A stretch of 64,000 nt of DNA from Alphaproteobacteria bacterium (GTDB lineage: Bacteria > Pseudomonadota > Alphaproteobacteria > Micropepsales > Micropepsaceae). The position numbers and the translations under genes were made by a program. The notes beneath the pieces were generated by a model. The model saw nothing but the letters and a program-made list of their open reading frames with translations. It searched no databases and was not told the origin of the DNA. Shown here one piece after another: positions 17,319 through 26,082 of this stretch. Position 1 is the stretch's first letter. Each line of letters starts with the position of its first letter. The DNA is taken from the NCBI GenBank assembly GCA_025350465.1, contig JANXXU010000006.1:62001-126000 (forward strand), in the 5' to 3' direction.

Positions 17319-18269
17319 CTACTTGCCGCGATAGGGAATGCTACTCCGGTGTACGTTGGCCGTCAGACCTAGACTCCTGAGATAATGATCCATTGAAGCT
17401 CTTGATAGCTCAGGGGTAGCGGTTGGTCCGACAAAAACCTGCTGAATCTTTACGCCGTGCCCGTCGGGTGGCAACGGAAAATGAACGTAAGGAATTAAGT
17501 ATGTAGCGCCTTCGCGAAACTTCATGCCAAGGCTGGTCGCAAGTCTCACAGCGAGAACCAGGCGCCATTCGCGCTCTTCTGCAAATTTTGGATGTTTGAT
17601 CAGCGCCGCGGTTTTGAACAAATCGGTTTGTATTTCATCAAACAGTTTATCGAATTCGGCTGATGAATTCGCCTGATCAGCCAACTTCAAAACCGCATCG
17701 ATGATGTCTGCTGCAATTCTTGCGACCTTCTCAGCTTCGTATATGCATTCGCCAATTTGCGCCGAGGCACCGGATGCAGAGGTGATCAATTCCGTAGGGT
17801 CAAAGCTGATTGATACGCCTTTTCCGAAGTCACTATAACCCCGCCACTGGCTCAACAGGTCGCCATCCTCAATAAAGGAAGCCACCAGGACCGAGCCATC
17901 GTTGATTTTCTTTGCGCGAAGCCAGCGTCGAAATTCTTCAAGGACACGTTGCTTCTGAAGTGCCTCCTCCACCCGCCGTTGATTTTGGACATAGCTTTGT
18001 TGTTGGTCCAGACTTCCCGAGGTGTCTGTGTTGTCGCCCTGCGGCTGGTGCCCTGCGCCTTTTTGCCCTGCGATGAACCGTTTGCCGATTTCGGAATCGA
18101 CCACATCAAGAAAAAACTCCACTTCGGCTGAATCATTCAAGTAGCGGTAGTCAGTAGCCCATATGGCTTTGTCTTTGGCGATGCCAATCAGACCTCCCAA
18201 CGTCGTATAGTGAAAAAGCGGTCGTGTCGGCTGGGCGGCATATAGTTTTGACACCAATCCTTGCAGCAT
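17319..18269 (-). CDS. DUF2971 domain protein
   Basis: 316-aa cytosolic protein of the DUF2971 family, function unknown. Hallmarks are LFHYTTLGGLIGI (18-30), ATDYRYLNDSAEVEFF (38-53), SFIEDGDLLSQWRGY (131-145) and HPKFAEEREWRLV (226-238). The conserved His-Tyr, the S-x-W-R-G-Y block and the Glu-Glu-Arg-Glu-Trp-Arg block are all intact. The H-Y...E arrangement is reminiscent of ADP-ribosyltransferase-like folds, which is speculation. A Gln/Asp-rich insertion (75-110) is predicted disordered. These genes are common in accessory islands. Confidence 0.85.
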   Translation of the reverse strand: MLQGLVSKLYAAQPTRPLFHYTTLGGLIGIAKDKAIWATDYRYLNDSAEVEFFLDVVDSEIGKRFIAGQKGAGHQPQGDNTDTSGSLDQQQSYVQNQRRVEEALQKQRVLEEFRRWLRAKKINDGSVLVASFIEDGDLLSQWRGYSDFGKGVSISFDPTELITSASGASAQIGECIYEAEKVARIAADIIDAVLKLADQANSSAEFDKLFDEIQTDLFKTAALIKHPKFAEEREWRLVLAVRLATSLGMKFREGATYLIPYVHFPLPPDGHGVKIQQVFVGPTATPELSRASMDHYLRSLGLTANVHRSSIPYRGK

Positions 18270-18355
18270 TTTTCGCTACCCTCAGTCGAATACCCATGCT
18301 TGGGCTTAATTCAAGACCAGACTCCAGCGGCGATTTCCAGCCGGCGCCAGCCCGG

Positions 18356-18886
18356 TCAAGCAGGGACGTACGTCAACCTGATCACGTCCTCGCCAATTCG
18401 ATCGCTGGCCACAAGGCGGAGCGGTGGCCGGGGGCCGGCGAAGAAGGGCTTGCCGTGACCGAGCACGACGGGGTGGAGGTAGAGGCGATACTCATCAATA
18501 AGACCAAGGTCGGTTAGGCTTCGTGCCAAGTCCGGTCCGCCAACTTCGATCTCCCCAACGAACTGAGCCTTGAGCCCGCGTATCGCCGCCTCGATGTCGT
18601 TGTCGACAAGCGTGGCGTTGGGGCCGACCGACTTCAAAGAGCGCGACACGACCCACTTCAGTTGGCGCCGCCACGCAGCCGCGAAGTCGCGCTCCACCGC
18701 GTCCCACTCGGGATGATCCTCGTCCCAATAACGCATGACCTCGTACAAGCGGCGACCGTACACGCTGCCCACCTGGTCGCGCGCCTGCTCGATGAAGTGA
18801 TGGAAAAGCGTTGGGCTTGGCGCAAACGCCGTGTGGTCAACGTAGCCGTCCAAGGACTGGTTCATTCCAAAGACGAGCTTCGCCAT
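18356..18886 (-). CDS. Dihydrofolate reductase-family protein (RibD C-terminal-like)
   Basis: 176-aa NADPH-binding reductase-like protein of the family often called YyaP/YwjB. N-terminal KLVFGMNQSLDGYV, then VYGRRLYEVMRYWD, IEVGGPDLARSLTDLGLIDE and LHPVVLGHGKPFF are typical. Not the folate-pathway FolA, and its substrate is unknown. Probably a stand-alone gene, with 24 bp to the end of the next minus-strand gene upstream. Confidence 0.85.
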   Translation of the reverse strand: MAKLVFGMNQSLDGYVDHTAFAPSPTLFHHFIEQARDQVGSVYGRRLYEVMRYWDEDHPEWDAVERDFAAAWRRQLKWVVSRSLKSVGPNATLVDNDIEAAIRGLKAQFVGEIEVGGPDLARSLTDLGLIDEYRLYLHPVVLGHGKPFFAGPRPPLRLVASDRIGEDVIRLTYVPA

Positions 18887-18910
18887 GATGCAAATCCTCC
18901 GCTTTCGAGC

Positions 18911-19453
18911 TTAATGGGCCCCTTGGCCTGCCACTCTGCATTTGGAGAGAATCTCATCCACGACGCGTTCAAGCGGCGCAGTGGCGTCGATGACGACGCC
19001 ACCCTTCGGGGTATCTTCTTTCGTTGCATGCAATCGCGCAATCAGTTCCCGTTCGCCGGGTCTGCCGCCAAACTCATCTTCAGGTCTTCCGGCAAGCCGC
19101 CGGTTCAACGTGTCGAGATCGATTTCGAGAACGAAAACCCCGTCGAACAAATCGATAAAGCGGGAGAAATTTCGAGAGCCGCCGCAGAAGAAGGAGATCG
19201 CGTTGCTTCGATCGGCGACCACGGATCTGACTTTGTCTGCGTCCCAAATGTGATGCGCGTGCCCCCAGGCGACGCTGTCCGTCACGCGCTCGCCGGCAAG
19301 CCCATCCACCGGTGCACCAGTCTTTGGATCGCCCCGATAAGCCAACTCTCGGTCACCGTTGATGGCGTGGTAACCGCGTCGCCGCAGTTCGTGGCAGACT
19401 GACGTCTTGCCGGTGCCCGAAACGCCTTCGATCAAATAGTTTCTGATGCCCAT
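18911..19453 (-). CDS. Small P-loop ATPase/kinase
   Basis: 180-aa nucleotide-binding protein resembling shikimate/adenylate kinase-like AAA proteins. Walker A is LIEGVSGTGKTSVCHEL (7-23); FVLEIDLDTLNRRL resembles a Walker B and base-binding region; a LID-like Arg-rich stretch is not obvious. Such proteins are often annotated as AAA family ATPase, substrate unknown. Its stop is 24 bp from the start of the DHFR-like gene, so the two may be co-transcribed. Confidence 0.75.
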   Translation of the reverse strand: MGIRNYLIEGVSGTGKTSVCHELRRRGYHAINGDRELAYRGDPKTGAPVDGLAGERVTDSVAWGHAHHIWDADKVRSVVADRSNAISFFCGGSRNFSRFIDLFDGVFVLEIDLDTLNRRLAGRPEDEFGGRPGERELIARLHATKEDTPKGGVVIDATAPLERVVDEILSKCRVAGQGAH

Positions 19454-19602
19454 CCTATCGCTCTCGCTAGAAAAGTCCCTCGCGGAAGCCCGGCCGCAAC
19501 GCCACGCGGGCCTCTCTTAGAACGCGTCGCAGAACTCGAGATGGGTTTTGGCGTCGGCCCATCAGTCCCAAACGCCCCGGTCCTTCAGGCAGCAAGCACG
19601 GG

Positions 19603-19842
19603 TTAGGCCACCCTATAGTCGTGTTCGCCGCAACTCATGAGCCATCGCTTTTGGTGCAAATCTGTCGTCTCGCCATACCTGACCCAGCACTCCGGACAGT
19701 AGAGGCCGCCAGCCAACAGAGCTGCGTAGTAAATCCCGCGCACTTCCGCCTCCGGGTCGACGTCCTTGAGGTCGGCGGCGACGGCGTGCGCCCGTCCGAT
19801 CAAGGATTGCCTGAACAACAGTTCCCACTTTTCGGTCGGCAT
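19603..19842 (-). CDS. Small hypothetical protein with zinc-ribbon-like cysteines
   Basis: 79 aa, not recognised. N-terminal helical half (LIGRAHAVAADLKDVDPEA) and a C-terminal half with CPEC and a later Cys and two His (SCGEHD), possibly a metal site. ATG start; no signal peptide. A plus-strand reading frame starts at 19841, overlapping this start by two bases. Confidence 0.5.
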   Translation of the reverse strand: MPTEKWELLFRQSLIGRAHAVAADLKDVDPEAEVRGIYYAALLAGGLYCPECWVRYGETTDLHQKRWLMSCGEHDYRVA

Positions 19843-20200
19843 GAGAGACGCCTATGAGGTTGCGGCTGTTGTCGCAAGAATCGCGAAGCTGTTCGGTCTG
19901 CCGATCTTGTCCGGGCTGACACACGCCGATCCATCCCCGCATGACTACATGACCGACGTCGTCGGGTTCTTGTCAGACGCGCGAGCGAGTTCGTCACTAT
20001 CGCGCTATATCTCTTTCGCACCCCACTCTACTTTTTTCGAGCGCACCGGGCCGGTATCGTTGCCACTTGACGGCCTGTCCACCGATGCCGACAGCAAGGC
20101 ACCCTCGCGCCCAAGACTTCAACATGGCGGTCGCGGCCGTGGGAAATCCACAATGGTGGCATGCCAAGGCAGGGGCGCGCGGTGCCACGCGCACCAATAG
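19841..20200 (+). CDS. Possible gene remnant (hypothetical)
   Basis: From ATG 19841 the first 60 or so codons read like protein (RDAYEVAAVVARIAKLFG, then LSGLTHADPSPHDYMTDVV); the remainder is low-complexity, Arg/Gly-rich and overlaps the end of the secreted-protein gene on the other strand. It may be the 5' end of a decayed gene. I cannot name a family. Confidence 0.22.
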   Translation: MRDAYEVAAVVARIAKLFGLPILSGLTHADPSPHDYMTDVVGFLSDARASSSLSRYISFAPHSTFFERTGPVSLPLDGLSTDADSKAPSRPRLQHGGRGRGKSTMVACQGRGARCHAHQ

Positions 20201-20577
20201 GTGCCCGAGGCAATCGATTTTTGGTGCACTCCATACTGGATCTGGCCGTCGTACTGGCAAATACCTTCCGTTTGCCTGCGCACGATGGTTAGGCGGCCCC
20301 TTGTCGTCGGGTCGTAGGAAATCATCAATAATAGATCTGCTTCGATGCGTTGATGGCCCATTATCCAAGCCCCGCGAAAGTCACCATCTTGCAGGTTGGG
20401 ATGCTTGGGCCACCAAAGTCCGTGCCAACCGCCCTCTTGCTCAGACCAGGCGACCATCAACTCGGGATGGAAGGGATTATCAATTGGACATGCGCCCTTT
20501 TGCTGGGCCAACGCCGACACCGGTATGAGCACCATCAGGCCGATTGCGCTAAATATCTTCCGATAAGCAATGGACAC
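20119..20577 (-). CDS. Hypothetical exported protein
   Basis: 152 aa with a signal peptide (residues 1-26, hydrophobic IFSAIGLMVLIPVSALA, cleavage before QQ). The mature part is rich in Trp and contains three Cys (GACPIDN, GICQYDG, YWCAWH), suggesting a disulfide-stabilised beta protein. I chose GTG 20577 because GGGAGGTGG precedes it and it starts at the signal peptide; the frame extends to 20664. Function unknown. Confidence 0.6.
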   Translation of the reverse strand: MSIAYRKIFSAIGLMVLIPVSALAQQKGACPIDNPFHPELMVAWSEQEGGWHGLWWPKHPNLQDGDFRGAWIMGHQRIEADLLLMISYDPTTRGRLTIVRRQTEGICQYDGQIQYGVHQKSIASGTYWCAWHRAPLPWHATIVDFPRPRPPC

Positions 20578-21267
20578 CGCCACCTCCCAAAAGCCCGCGC
20601 GCCAGCCGAGCTTAACATTCCGGTGCCGTTCGTGCAGAACTCTCGTGCAGAATCCGAGCATCAACCCGATCCAAGCCGGGAAATCGTGCTGTGCGACACC
20701 ACGAGCGTCACGGCAATTGGCTCGCCACTTCCCCTGCGAACGCGCGGGGGAAGAAAGAAACTGCGCGCGTTCCGCGCAGCTCTCTTCCGCAGAAGTGCCT
20801 TCGCAAAGGCGGATCGCGATTCACTTCTTCGCGCACCGTATCAATCGAGTCACATGTTCCGGCAATCTGCGGCCGCGCACACCGTGCGAACATCTTCGCG
20901 CGCGCTCTTCATCCGATCTCTCAACTGCGCTGAGCAAGCAAAAGTTACCAAAGCGTTAATTTGAGTCCGCACGCCGCGAAAGTTGTTGCGTTGACTTCGC
21001 GTGTTCTCGGTCGCTTGCTAGGGCTGCGGTGTTAACCACGCGTATAGGTCTTCGCGCTTGGCGCCCCTATGATTCTTGCGAGCGAAAGTGATTCTCGCGG
21101 AAGGGGAATCAAAGCGCGAGGAAGCGGGGGCTTAGCGGCGGTTTTTTGAGGCCAGGCGACGGCGCATTCTATGCGCTTGCGTACCTCTCGAAGCTTTCGC
21201 CTTTCCCGTTCTCCATCGCGCGTCGGCGTTGCGTCGCCGGTCCTTGAACGTGGGTGCGGGGTTACGG
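20578..21267. other. 690-bp gap before divL
   Basis: No convincing gene on either strand. It contains the double-hairpin repeat at 20728-20779, a short direct repeat TCGTGCAGAA (20629 and 20642) and, upstream of divL, a TTGACT at 20991 followed 18 bp later by TTGCTA, a weak sigma-70-like promoter. The rest shows nothing I can name. Confidence 0.5.
20728..20779. repeat. Double-hairpin repeat, second copy
   Basis: CTTCCCCTGCG-AAC-GCGCGGGGGAAG, imperfect, followed by CTGCGCG-CGTTC-CGCGCAG, a perfect 7-bp stem. Same two-hairpin layout as 13103-13142, including the GGAACG/CGTTCC loop of the second hairpin. Confidence 0.55.
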
Positions 21268-23643
21268 GTGGAGTTGTCGAGCGACATTGCAACGGTGCTG
21301 CCGTTCGGCATTACGCTGGGCGCAATCGCTCTGGCGGCCTCGCTCGCCTGTGTCGTCCTCTTCGTTCGCATCCACACCGATCGCTTATTGCGTCGTGCGA
21401 CGATCAAGACCACGGCGGCCGAAGCCAAATATCAGCGCGAAGAAGCGATCGTCTCGTCCGAGCCGGGCGCGCTCTATGTCTGGAATAGCGGCGGTTCTGA
21501 GCCGCTGACGCGCTCGGGCGCCGCCAATCTGTTGGCCGGCTGCTTGGACGCGGAGGAGGGCGAGACCCTCAAAGGCGCGATCGGCGCGCTCTCCGCGCAA
21601 GGCTCGCTCTTCTCCCTCACCGTGCCCGGCGCCGATGGCCGCGTCTTTCAGGCCTACGGCAAGCCGGCCGCGGGCCAAGCCGCCGTTTGGCTGCGCGACG
21701 TCACGCCCGACACCGAGGCCGCCTATTCGCTGTCGGTCCGCCTTTCGGGCACCGAGGCCGAAAGCGCCCAGCTTGGCGATTTGCTCGACGCCTCGCCGAT
21801 GCCGGTTTGGCGCCGCGGGCCCGATTTGGATCTCGTTTGGGTCAACCGCGCTTATGCCGCCGCCGTCGAAGCCGCGACCGGGCAAGACGCGGTCACCGAG
21901 CAAATCGAACTCGACCGCACCAGCCGCGATCTCGCCGAGCGTGCGCTCGAACTTGGGAGCGCCCAGCACGAGAAGCATTACGTCGTCGTCGGCGGTCATC
22001 GCCGCGCCCTCGACATCCACGCCGTGCCGCTGGGCGAGGGCGTGGCCTCCTATGCGATCGACGTCACCGACGTCGACGAAGCCAAGCGCCTGCTCCAGCA
22101 GCACATCGACGCGCATGAGGAAACGCTCGACCGCTTGCCGGCCGCCGTCGCGATTTTCGGCGCCGATCAGCGTCTGCAGTTTTCCAACAAGGCGTACGCG
22201 CGGCTCTGGGATCTCGAAGAGAAATGGTTGGACACGCATCCCTCCGACGGCGACATCCTGGAGAAGCTGCGTGAGTTCGCGCGGCTGCCCGAACAGCGCG
22301 ACTTCGGTTCGTGGAAGCGTGAGCGCCTGGCGCTCTACACGACGGTCGTTGAGAGCCATGAGGAACTTTGGCATCTGCCGCGCGGGCTGACGTTGCGCGT
22401 CAATTGTCAGCCCCATCCCTTCGGCGGCTTGATCTTCGTTTTCGCCGACGTCACCGATCAATTGTTGCTGGAGCGCAGCCTCAATCAGCTGGCCAACGTC
22501 CAGCGCACGACGCTCGACCATTTGGCCGAAGGCGTCGCGGTCTTCGGCAGCGACGGCCGCCTGAAACTCTTCAACACGGCGTTCGCCGAGATGTGGGGCA
22601 TCGAACCGCAAGCCCTGATCGATCGCCCGCGCTTTGCCGATATCTTCGCGCTCTGCCGCCGCTTGCTGCCCGACGAAGCGCATTGGTCGATGGTGACGAC
22701 ATTGATCACGGGCTCGAGCGCGACCGAGCGTCGTTCCGGCAAGGGCACGCTCGACTGCGCCAACGACAAGATCTTCTCGTTCAACGCCGCGCCCTTGCCC
22801 GACGGCTCGTTGTTGCTGAGCTACCGCGACGTCACCGACACCGCGATGAAGGAAAAGGCGCTCGAGGAGCGCAACGCCGCGCTCCTCGCCGCCGACAAGC
22901 TCAAGTCCGATTTCATCTCGAACGTCTCGTACCAACTGCGCACGCCGCTGAATTCGATCATGGGTTTTGCCGATTTGATGCAGCACGGCATCGCCGGCAA
23001 AATCAGCGACAAGCAAAAAGGCTATCTCGCCGACATCATGACCGCGTCCAAGACGCTCGAGACGCTGGTCAACGACATCCTCGATCTGGCGCTCATCGAA
23101 GCCGGCCGCATGGAGCTCGACCTCTCGCAAGTCGAGATCGGCGATGTCTTGACGGCAGTGCGCCCATTGGTCGAAGAGCGCGCGCGCAAGGCCAGGGTCG
23201 ACATTGTTTGCGACAACAATCCGGCGTCCGGCCACCTCTTCGCCGACCAGAAGCGCTTGCTGCAGATCTGTTACAATTTGTTGATCAACGCGATCGAGCA
23301 CACGCCGCCCAACGGCACCATCACCTACGGCGCCGACGCCATCGGCGGCGAGATGCGCCTCTACGTCAACGACACCGGCGTCGGCATCCCGCCCGAATAT
23401 CAGCCCGTCGCTTTCGAGCGTTTCGAGTCGACGACCAAATCGAAGGACTCCCGCCGCGCCGGCTTAGGCCTCGCGCTGGTGCGCAGCTTCGTCGAAATGC
23501 ACGGCGGCTGGGTCGAGCTCGACTCGACCGTCGGCAAAGGCACCCGTGTGATCTGCCACTTGCCCCGCGAGCAGCGCGCCAAGCTTCCCGCCGAAGCGGC
23601 CGGCAAAGCCGTTCGCCCACTCAAACGCACCGCAGTGAAATAA
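21268..23643 (+). CDS. divL: DivL-type PAS-domain kinase homologue with Tyr in place of the phospho-His
   Basis: Membrane-anchored kinase homologue that in Caulobacter acts with DivK and CckA to set CtrA activity and cell polarity. About 791 aa: TM near residues 10-33, three or four PAS-like repeats (about 160-500, e.g. LLDASPMPVWRRGP and LDRLPAAVAIFGADQR), then DHp and HATPase_c. The H-box reads FISNVSYQLRTPLNSIMGF with Tyr at 22930-22932 (residue 555), the hallmark of DivL (Tyr550 in Caulobacter). N-box NLLINAIEHTP, VNDTGVGIPPE and GLGLALVRSFVEMHGG are intact. The start is uncertain: TTG 21229, GTG 21250 or GTG 21268; the last has the best purine-rich upstream stretch. Confidence 0.88.
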   Translation: MELSSDIATVLPFGITLGAIALAASLACVVLFVRIHTDRLLRRATIKTTAAEAKYQREEAIVSSEPGALYVWNSGGSEPLTRSGAANLLAGCLDAEEGETLKGAIGALSAQGSLFSLTVPGADGRVFQAYGKPAAGQAAVWLRDVTPDTEAAYSLSVRLSGTEAESAQLGDLLDASPMPVWRRGPDLDLVWVNRAYAAAVEAATGQDAVTEQIELDRTSRDLAERALELGSAQHEKHYVVVGGHRRALDIHAVPLGEGVASYAIDVTDVDEAKRLLQQHIDAHEETLDRLPAAVAIFGADQRLQFSNKAYARLWDLEEKWLDTHPSDGDILEKLREFARLPEQRDFGSWKRERLALYTTVVESHEELWHLPRGLTLRVNCQPHPFGGLIFVFADVTDQLLLERSLNQLANVQRTTLDHLAEGVAVFGSDGRLKLFNTAFAEMWGIEPQALIDRPRFADIFALCRRLLPDEAHWSMVTTLITGSSATERRSGKGTLDCANDKIFSFNAAPLPDGSLLLSYRDVTDTAMKEKALEERNAALLAADKLKSDFISNVSYQLRTPLNSIMGFADLMQHGIAGKISDKQKGYLADIMTASKTLETLVNDILDLALIEAGRMELDLSQVEIGDVLTAVRPLVEERARKARVDIVCDNNPASGHLFADQKRLLQICYNLLINAIEHTPPNGTITYGADAIGGEMRLYVNDTGVGIPPEYQPVAFERFESTTKSKDSRRAGLGLALVRSFVEMHGGWVELDSTVGKGTRVICHLPREQRAKLPAEAAGKAVRPLKRTAVK

Positions 23644-23661
23644 CCGCGCGGGCATCGCCGG

Positions 23662-24822
23662 TCAGGCGTTCGATTTCCAAACCATTTCCGACGCTTGAGA
23701 ACCGGTTTGGACGGTGCGGCAATTTTCGAATTCCTGAAACACTTCGATGAGCTCGGGGCCCTCCATGGCACCGAGCGCGCCGCCTTTGAATTTGAACTCC
23801 CAAAAGCTCGACACATGACTGACCGTGCCTGCGTTCTCGCCGATCTCGAGAAACATCGCGGGCGACTTGAGCAGGAAATCCTTGAACGCCGCGGGCCGCT
23901 TTTCGACCGTCATGGTCTGGTAGGCGGCGTCATAGATGCTGAGCAGGGTGTACACCGTCTTCATTTTCTCTCGGATCATGGCCGTCGTCCGCGTCCGCAT
24001 GTTTTTGACCGTCGTGGCGGACGTCGCGTCGCAATTGGCAAAGCCGATGCGTTGCATCTGCTCCACGGTGGTCGCGGCCTTCGCCAAAATCCTTTTGAAC
24101 ATCCATTTGTAATAGAGAAATCCCTTCCAGCAAAAGACGCCGTCCGCCCATTCGGCGCCGTCCAGACCCAGCGCCGCCCGCAACGGCGCCAAGCTGTCGG
24201 CATTCTCGTCGGACATGATTTTGGACGCCATCTGTCCGCACAGTTCTTTGGCGGCCTCGCTTTTCGAATTGCCCGCGAAGGCCATCTCGACGAGGCCGTT
24301 CACCTGCTCGCTGACGAAAGCCACCATGCTGTTCAAATCGGCGTCGGAAATCTGGAAATAGCACCGCGCCGGATCGCGGCTCAACAATCTCAGCTGCTCG
24401 CGCAGCAAAAACGGATCGAGCGACGGAAGTTTGTCGAGCGCGACCAGGAGCTCGGCGTCCTTTTGCAACTCGGCTTCATCCTTATAGCCGCCGGCCAGAT
24501 CTCTCAGCGCGCCTTCGAAATTTTTCTGGCCGACGAAGATATTCGTGCCCCCGATGCCCAGATCGTCCTTGGCGAACGGCAAAATCACCTTCGTCACGCT
24601 GGGCTTGAGCGATTGGAAAAGATAGTGGTCCGCGCCGCGCAGCGCGTGCTTCATGATCAAGGCGCGGTTCAAGGCTTTGCTGAAGAAAAACGGTTTGCCG
24701 TTGAAGGGCTCGGTCGCGCCGAAGCGCTCGTGCACCACGTGCAAATTGAGGATGCGCGACGTCGATCCCGATTTTTTGATCAAGGCAAGGCTGCGAAACG
24801 TCACCGGCCACCACCGATCCAC
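23662..24822 (-). CDS. Hypothetical protein, 386 aa
   Basis: Not recognised. Soluble, mostly alpha-helical by composition. It begins with a mixed segment (SGSTSRILNLHVVHERFG), a middle helical part (SEQVNGLVEMAFAGNSKSEAA) with CWKGFLYYKWMFKRILAKA, and a basic Met/Thr-rich helix (VKNMRTRTTAMIREKMKTVY). No signal peptide. GTG 24822 is the first start; GTG 24804 is an alternative with a better upstream GGTGG. Converges on divL with an 18-bp gap. Confidence 0.65.
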   Translation of the reverse strand: MDRWWPVTFRSLALIKKSGSTSRILNLHVVHERFGATEPFNGKPFFFSKALNRALIMKHALRGADHYLFQSLKPSVTKVILPFAKDDLGIGGTNIFVGQKNFEGALRDLAGGYKDEAELQKDAELLVALDKLPSLDPFLLREQLRLLSRDPARCYFQISDADLNSMVAFVSEQVNGLVEMAFAGNSKSEAAKELCGQMASKIMSDENADSLAPLRAALGLDGAEWADGVFCWKGFLYYKWMFKRILAKAATTVEQMQRIGFANCDATSATTVKNMRTRTTAMIREKMKTVYTLLSIYDAAYQTMTVEKRPAAFKDFLLKSPAMFLEIGENAGTVSHVSSFWEFKFKGGALGAMEGPELIEVFQEFENCRTVQTGSQASEMVWKSNA

Positions 24823-24941
24823 TCGACGAAACTCGTCGCACGACGATAACCGGCCCCTGTTAATTTTGGCTGTCGGGCTCGGCGGTGCAAATGGTTAGTT
24901 TCGCCTTTACGGCGGTGCTGACAACGCACCGGAAGTCTGGG

Positions 24942-25706
24942 TCACGAACGGAGCCACGGCCGCTTGGCAAGCACTCTTCCGATGACAACGCCGATCGCGA
25001 GCGATGCCAACCACTGCGGCAGAGTCCAAACATGGTAGCCCCAGTCGTAGCCGGCACCCCACACCACGCGCCGCCAGAGTTCTTCATAGATGCCGGTCAG
25101 CAGGTAACTGCTCAAAAACACGATGCCCAGGCTGACGAACATTCGTCGCCTGAGCCACTGAGCGGCCAGCGCGAAACCGATCAACGAGCCCAGATGCATG
25201 GGCCACCGGAAGTCCACCCACTTGATGAATTCGACATCGTACGAATCCAGACCGTACGACAGCGCCGACCCGACGGCGTAGAGCACGCAGACTGCCGCTA
25301 TGCTCTTGACGATGGACCGCACGTCCAAACCGCCGGCTGTCGCCTCGGTGTTTTCGGTCTTCGGCGCGGCTGCCGTTTCACGCCGGCGGCCATAGCGGCC
25401 CAACCGGCCCGACGGATTGTCGATCGCTGTTTTCAAGCGCAGTCCCAGCCAGAAAACGATGAAGGCGCTTGGGATCGCGTCGAGGAAAAAGAAATAGGGC
25501 ATGTCCATGAGGGTCAGGAAGGGGAGGTCGGCGAACGGAACGAGCTTCGGTATGAAATTGATACTAAGCGCCACGGCCGACCACACGAGCGGACCTGCCA
25601 AGGCATAAAGGAGCGCCGCACCCAAATGTCGCTTCGCCATGACGGCCACGGCAAAGAACCAGAGGGCCGAAACGATCCAGCTGATCCATAGGACTGGATG
25701 CGGCAT
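24942..25706 (-). CDS. Multi-pass integral membrane protein
   Basis: 254 aa, about seven hydrophobic segments (e.g. LWISWIVSALWFFAVAVMA at the N-terminus, LLYALAGPLVWSAVALSI, SIVKSIAAVCVLYAVGSAL and FVSLGIVFLSSYLLTGIY) with a charged cytoplasmic loop near residues 100-130. I cannot assign a family. ATG 25706 follows GGAGTGTGTC, and the frame upstream to 25862 lacks membrane-protein character. Possibly related in role to the membrane protein at 26083-26853, from which a repeat element separates it. Confidence 0.65.
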   Translation of the reverse strand: MPHPVLWISWIVSALWFFAVAVMAKRHLGAALLYALAGPLVWSAVALSINFIPKLVPFADLPFLTLMDMPYFFFLDAIPSAFIVFWLGLRLKTAIDNPSGRLGRYGRRRETAAAPKTENTEATAGGLDVRSIVKSIAAVCVLYAVGSALSYGLDSYDVEFIKWVDFRWPMHLGSLIGFALAAQWLRRRMFVSLGIVFLSSYLLTGIYEELWRRVVWGAGYDWGYHVWTLPQWLASLAIGVVIGRVLAKRPWLRS

Positions 25707-25870
25707 GACACACTCCAAAAATGGCGCAGACCTCTGACAGGCAAGGCCGCGACTGTATGTCCTGGAGGAACAGTAGGTGACCGTTCTCATCGAAGGCAAT
25801 AGAGCCGGCCGAACGCGCTCGGCAGCACGGTCCTGTAATCGGCGCGTCCGCTTGCGAAGCACCCCTCGTT

Positions 25871-26036
25871 GTCATCCCGGAGTTAGGCGAGCCCAACTGC
25901 GTCAGCAGTTGGCTTAAGCGAGCCTTACATCCGGGACCCAGTGATCGTAGCGCTCGGCGCATCGTTCCTGGCTCCCGGTGCTAAGCGTCGCAACACGGAT
26001 CGCTATGCGATCCGGCTCCGCTAAGACCGGGATGAC
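25871..26036. repeat. 166-bp intergenic palindromic element
   Basis: Bounded by a perfect 10-bp inverted repeat GTCATCCCGG / CCGGGATGAC, with inner small hairpins (AACTGC-GTCA-GCAGTT). Elements with these ends are common between genes in Alphaproteobacteria (from memory). It fills most of the 376-bp gap 25707-26082; the remainder shows nothing else. Confidence 0.75.
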
Positions 26037-26082
26037 AAGGAGGAGTTACCAACGCCCGTATCGGCGAGAAGGTCGTCGAGGT

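Noticed and set aside
20350-20964. Plus-strand frame across the exported-protein gene and the following gap
   Set aside because: Composition is not protein-like and it runs through the hairpin repeat; the minus-strand gene with signal peptide and ribosome site is preferred.
21385-23301. Minus-strand frame of about 638 codons opposite divL
   Set aside because: Antisense shadow produced by GC-rich codon use; the plus strand has PAS and kinase motifs throughout.
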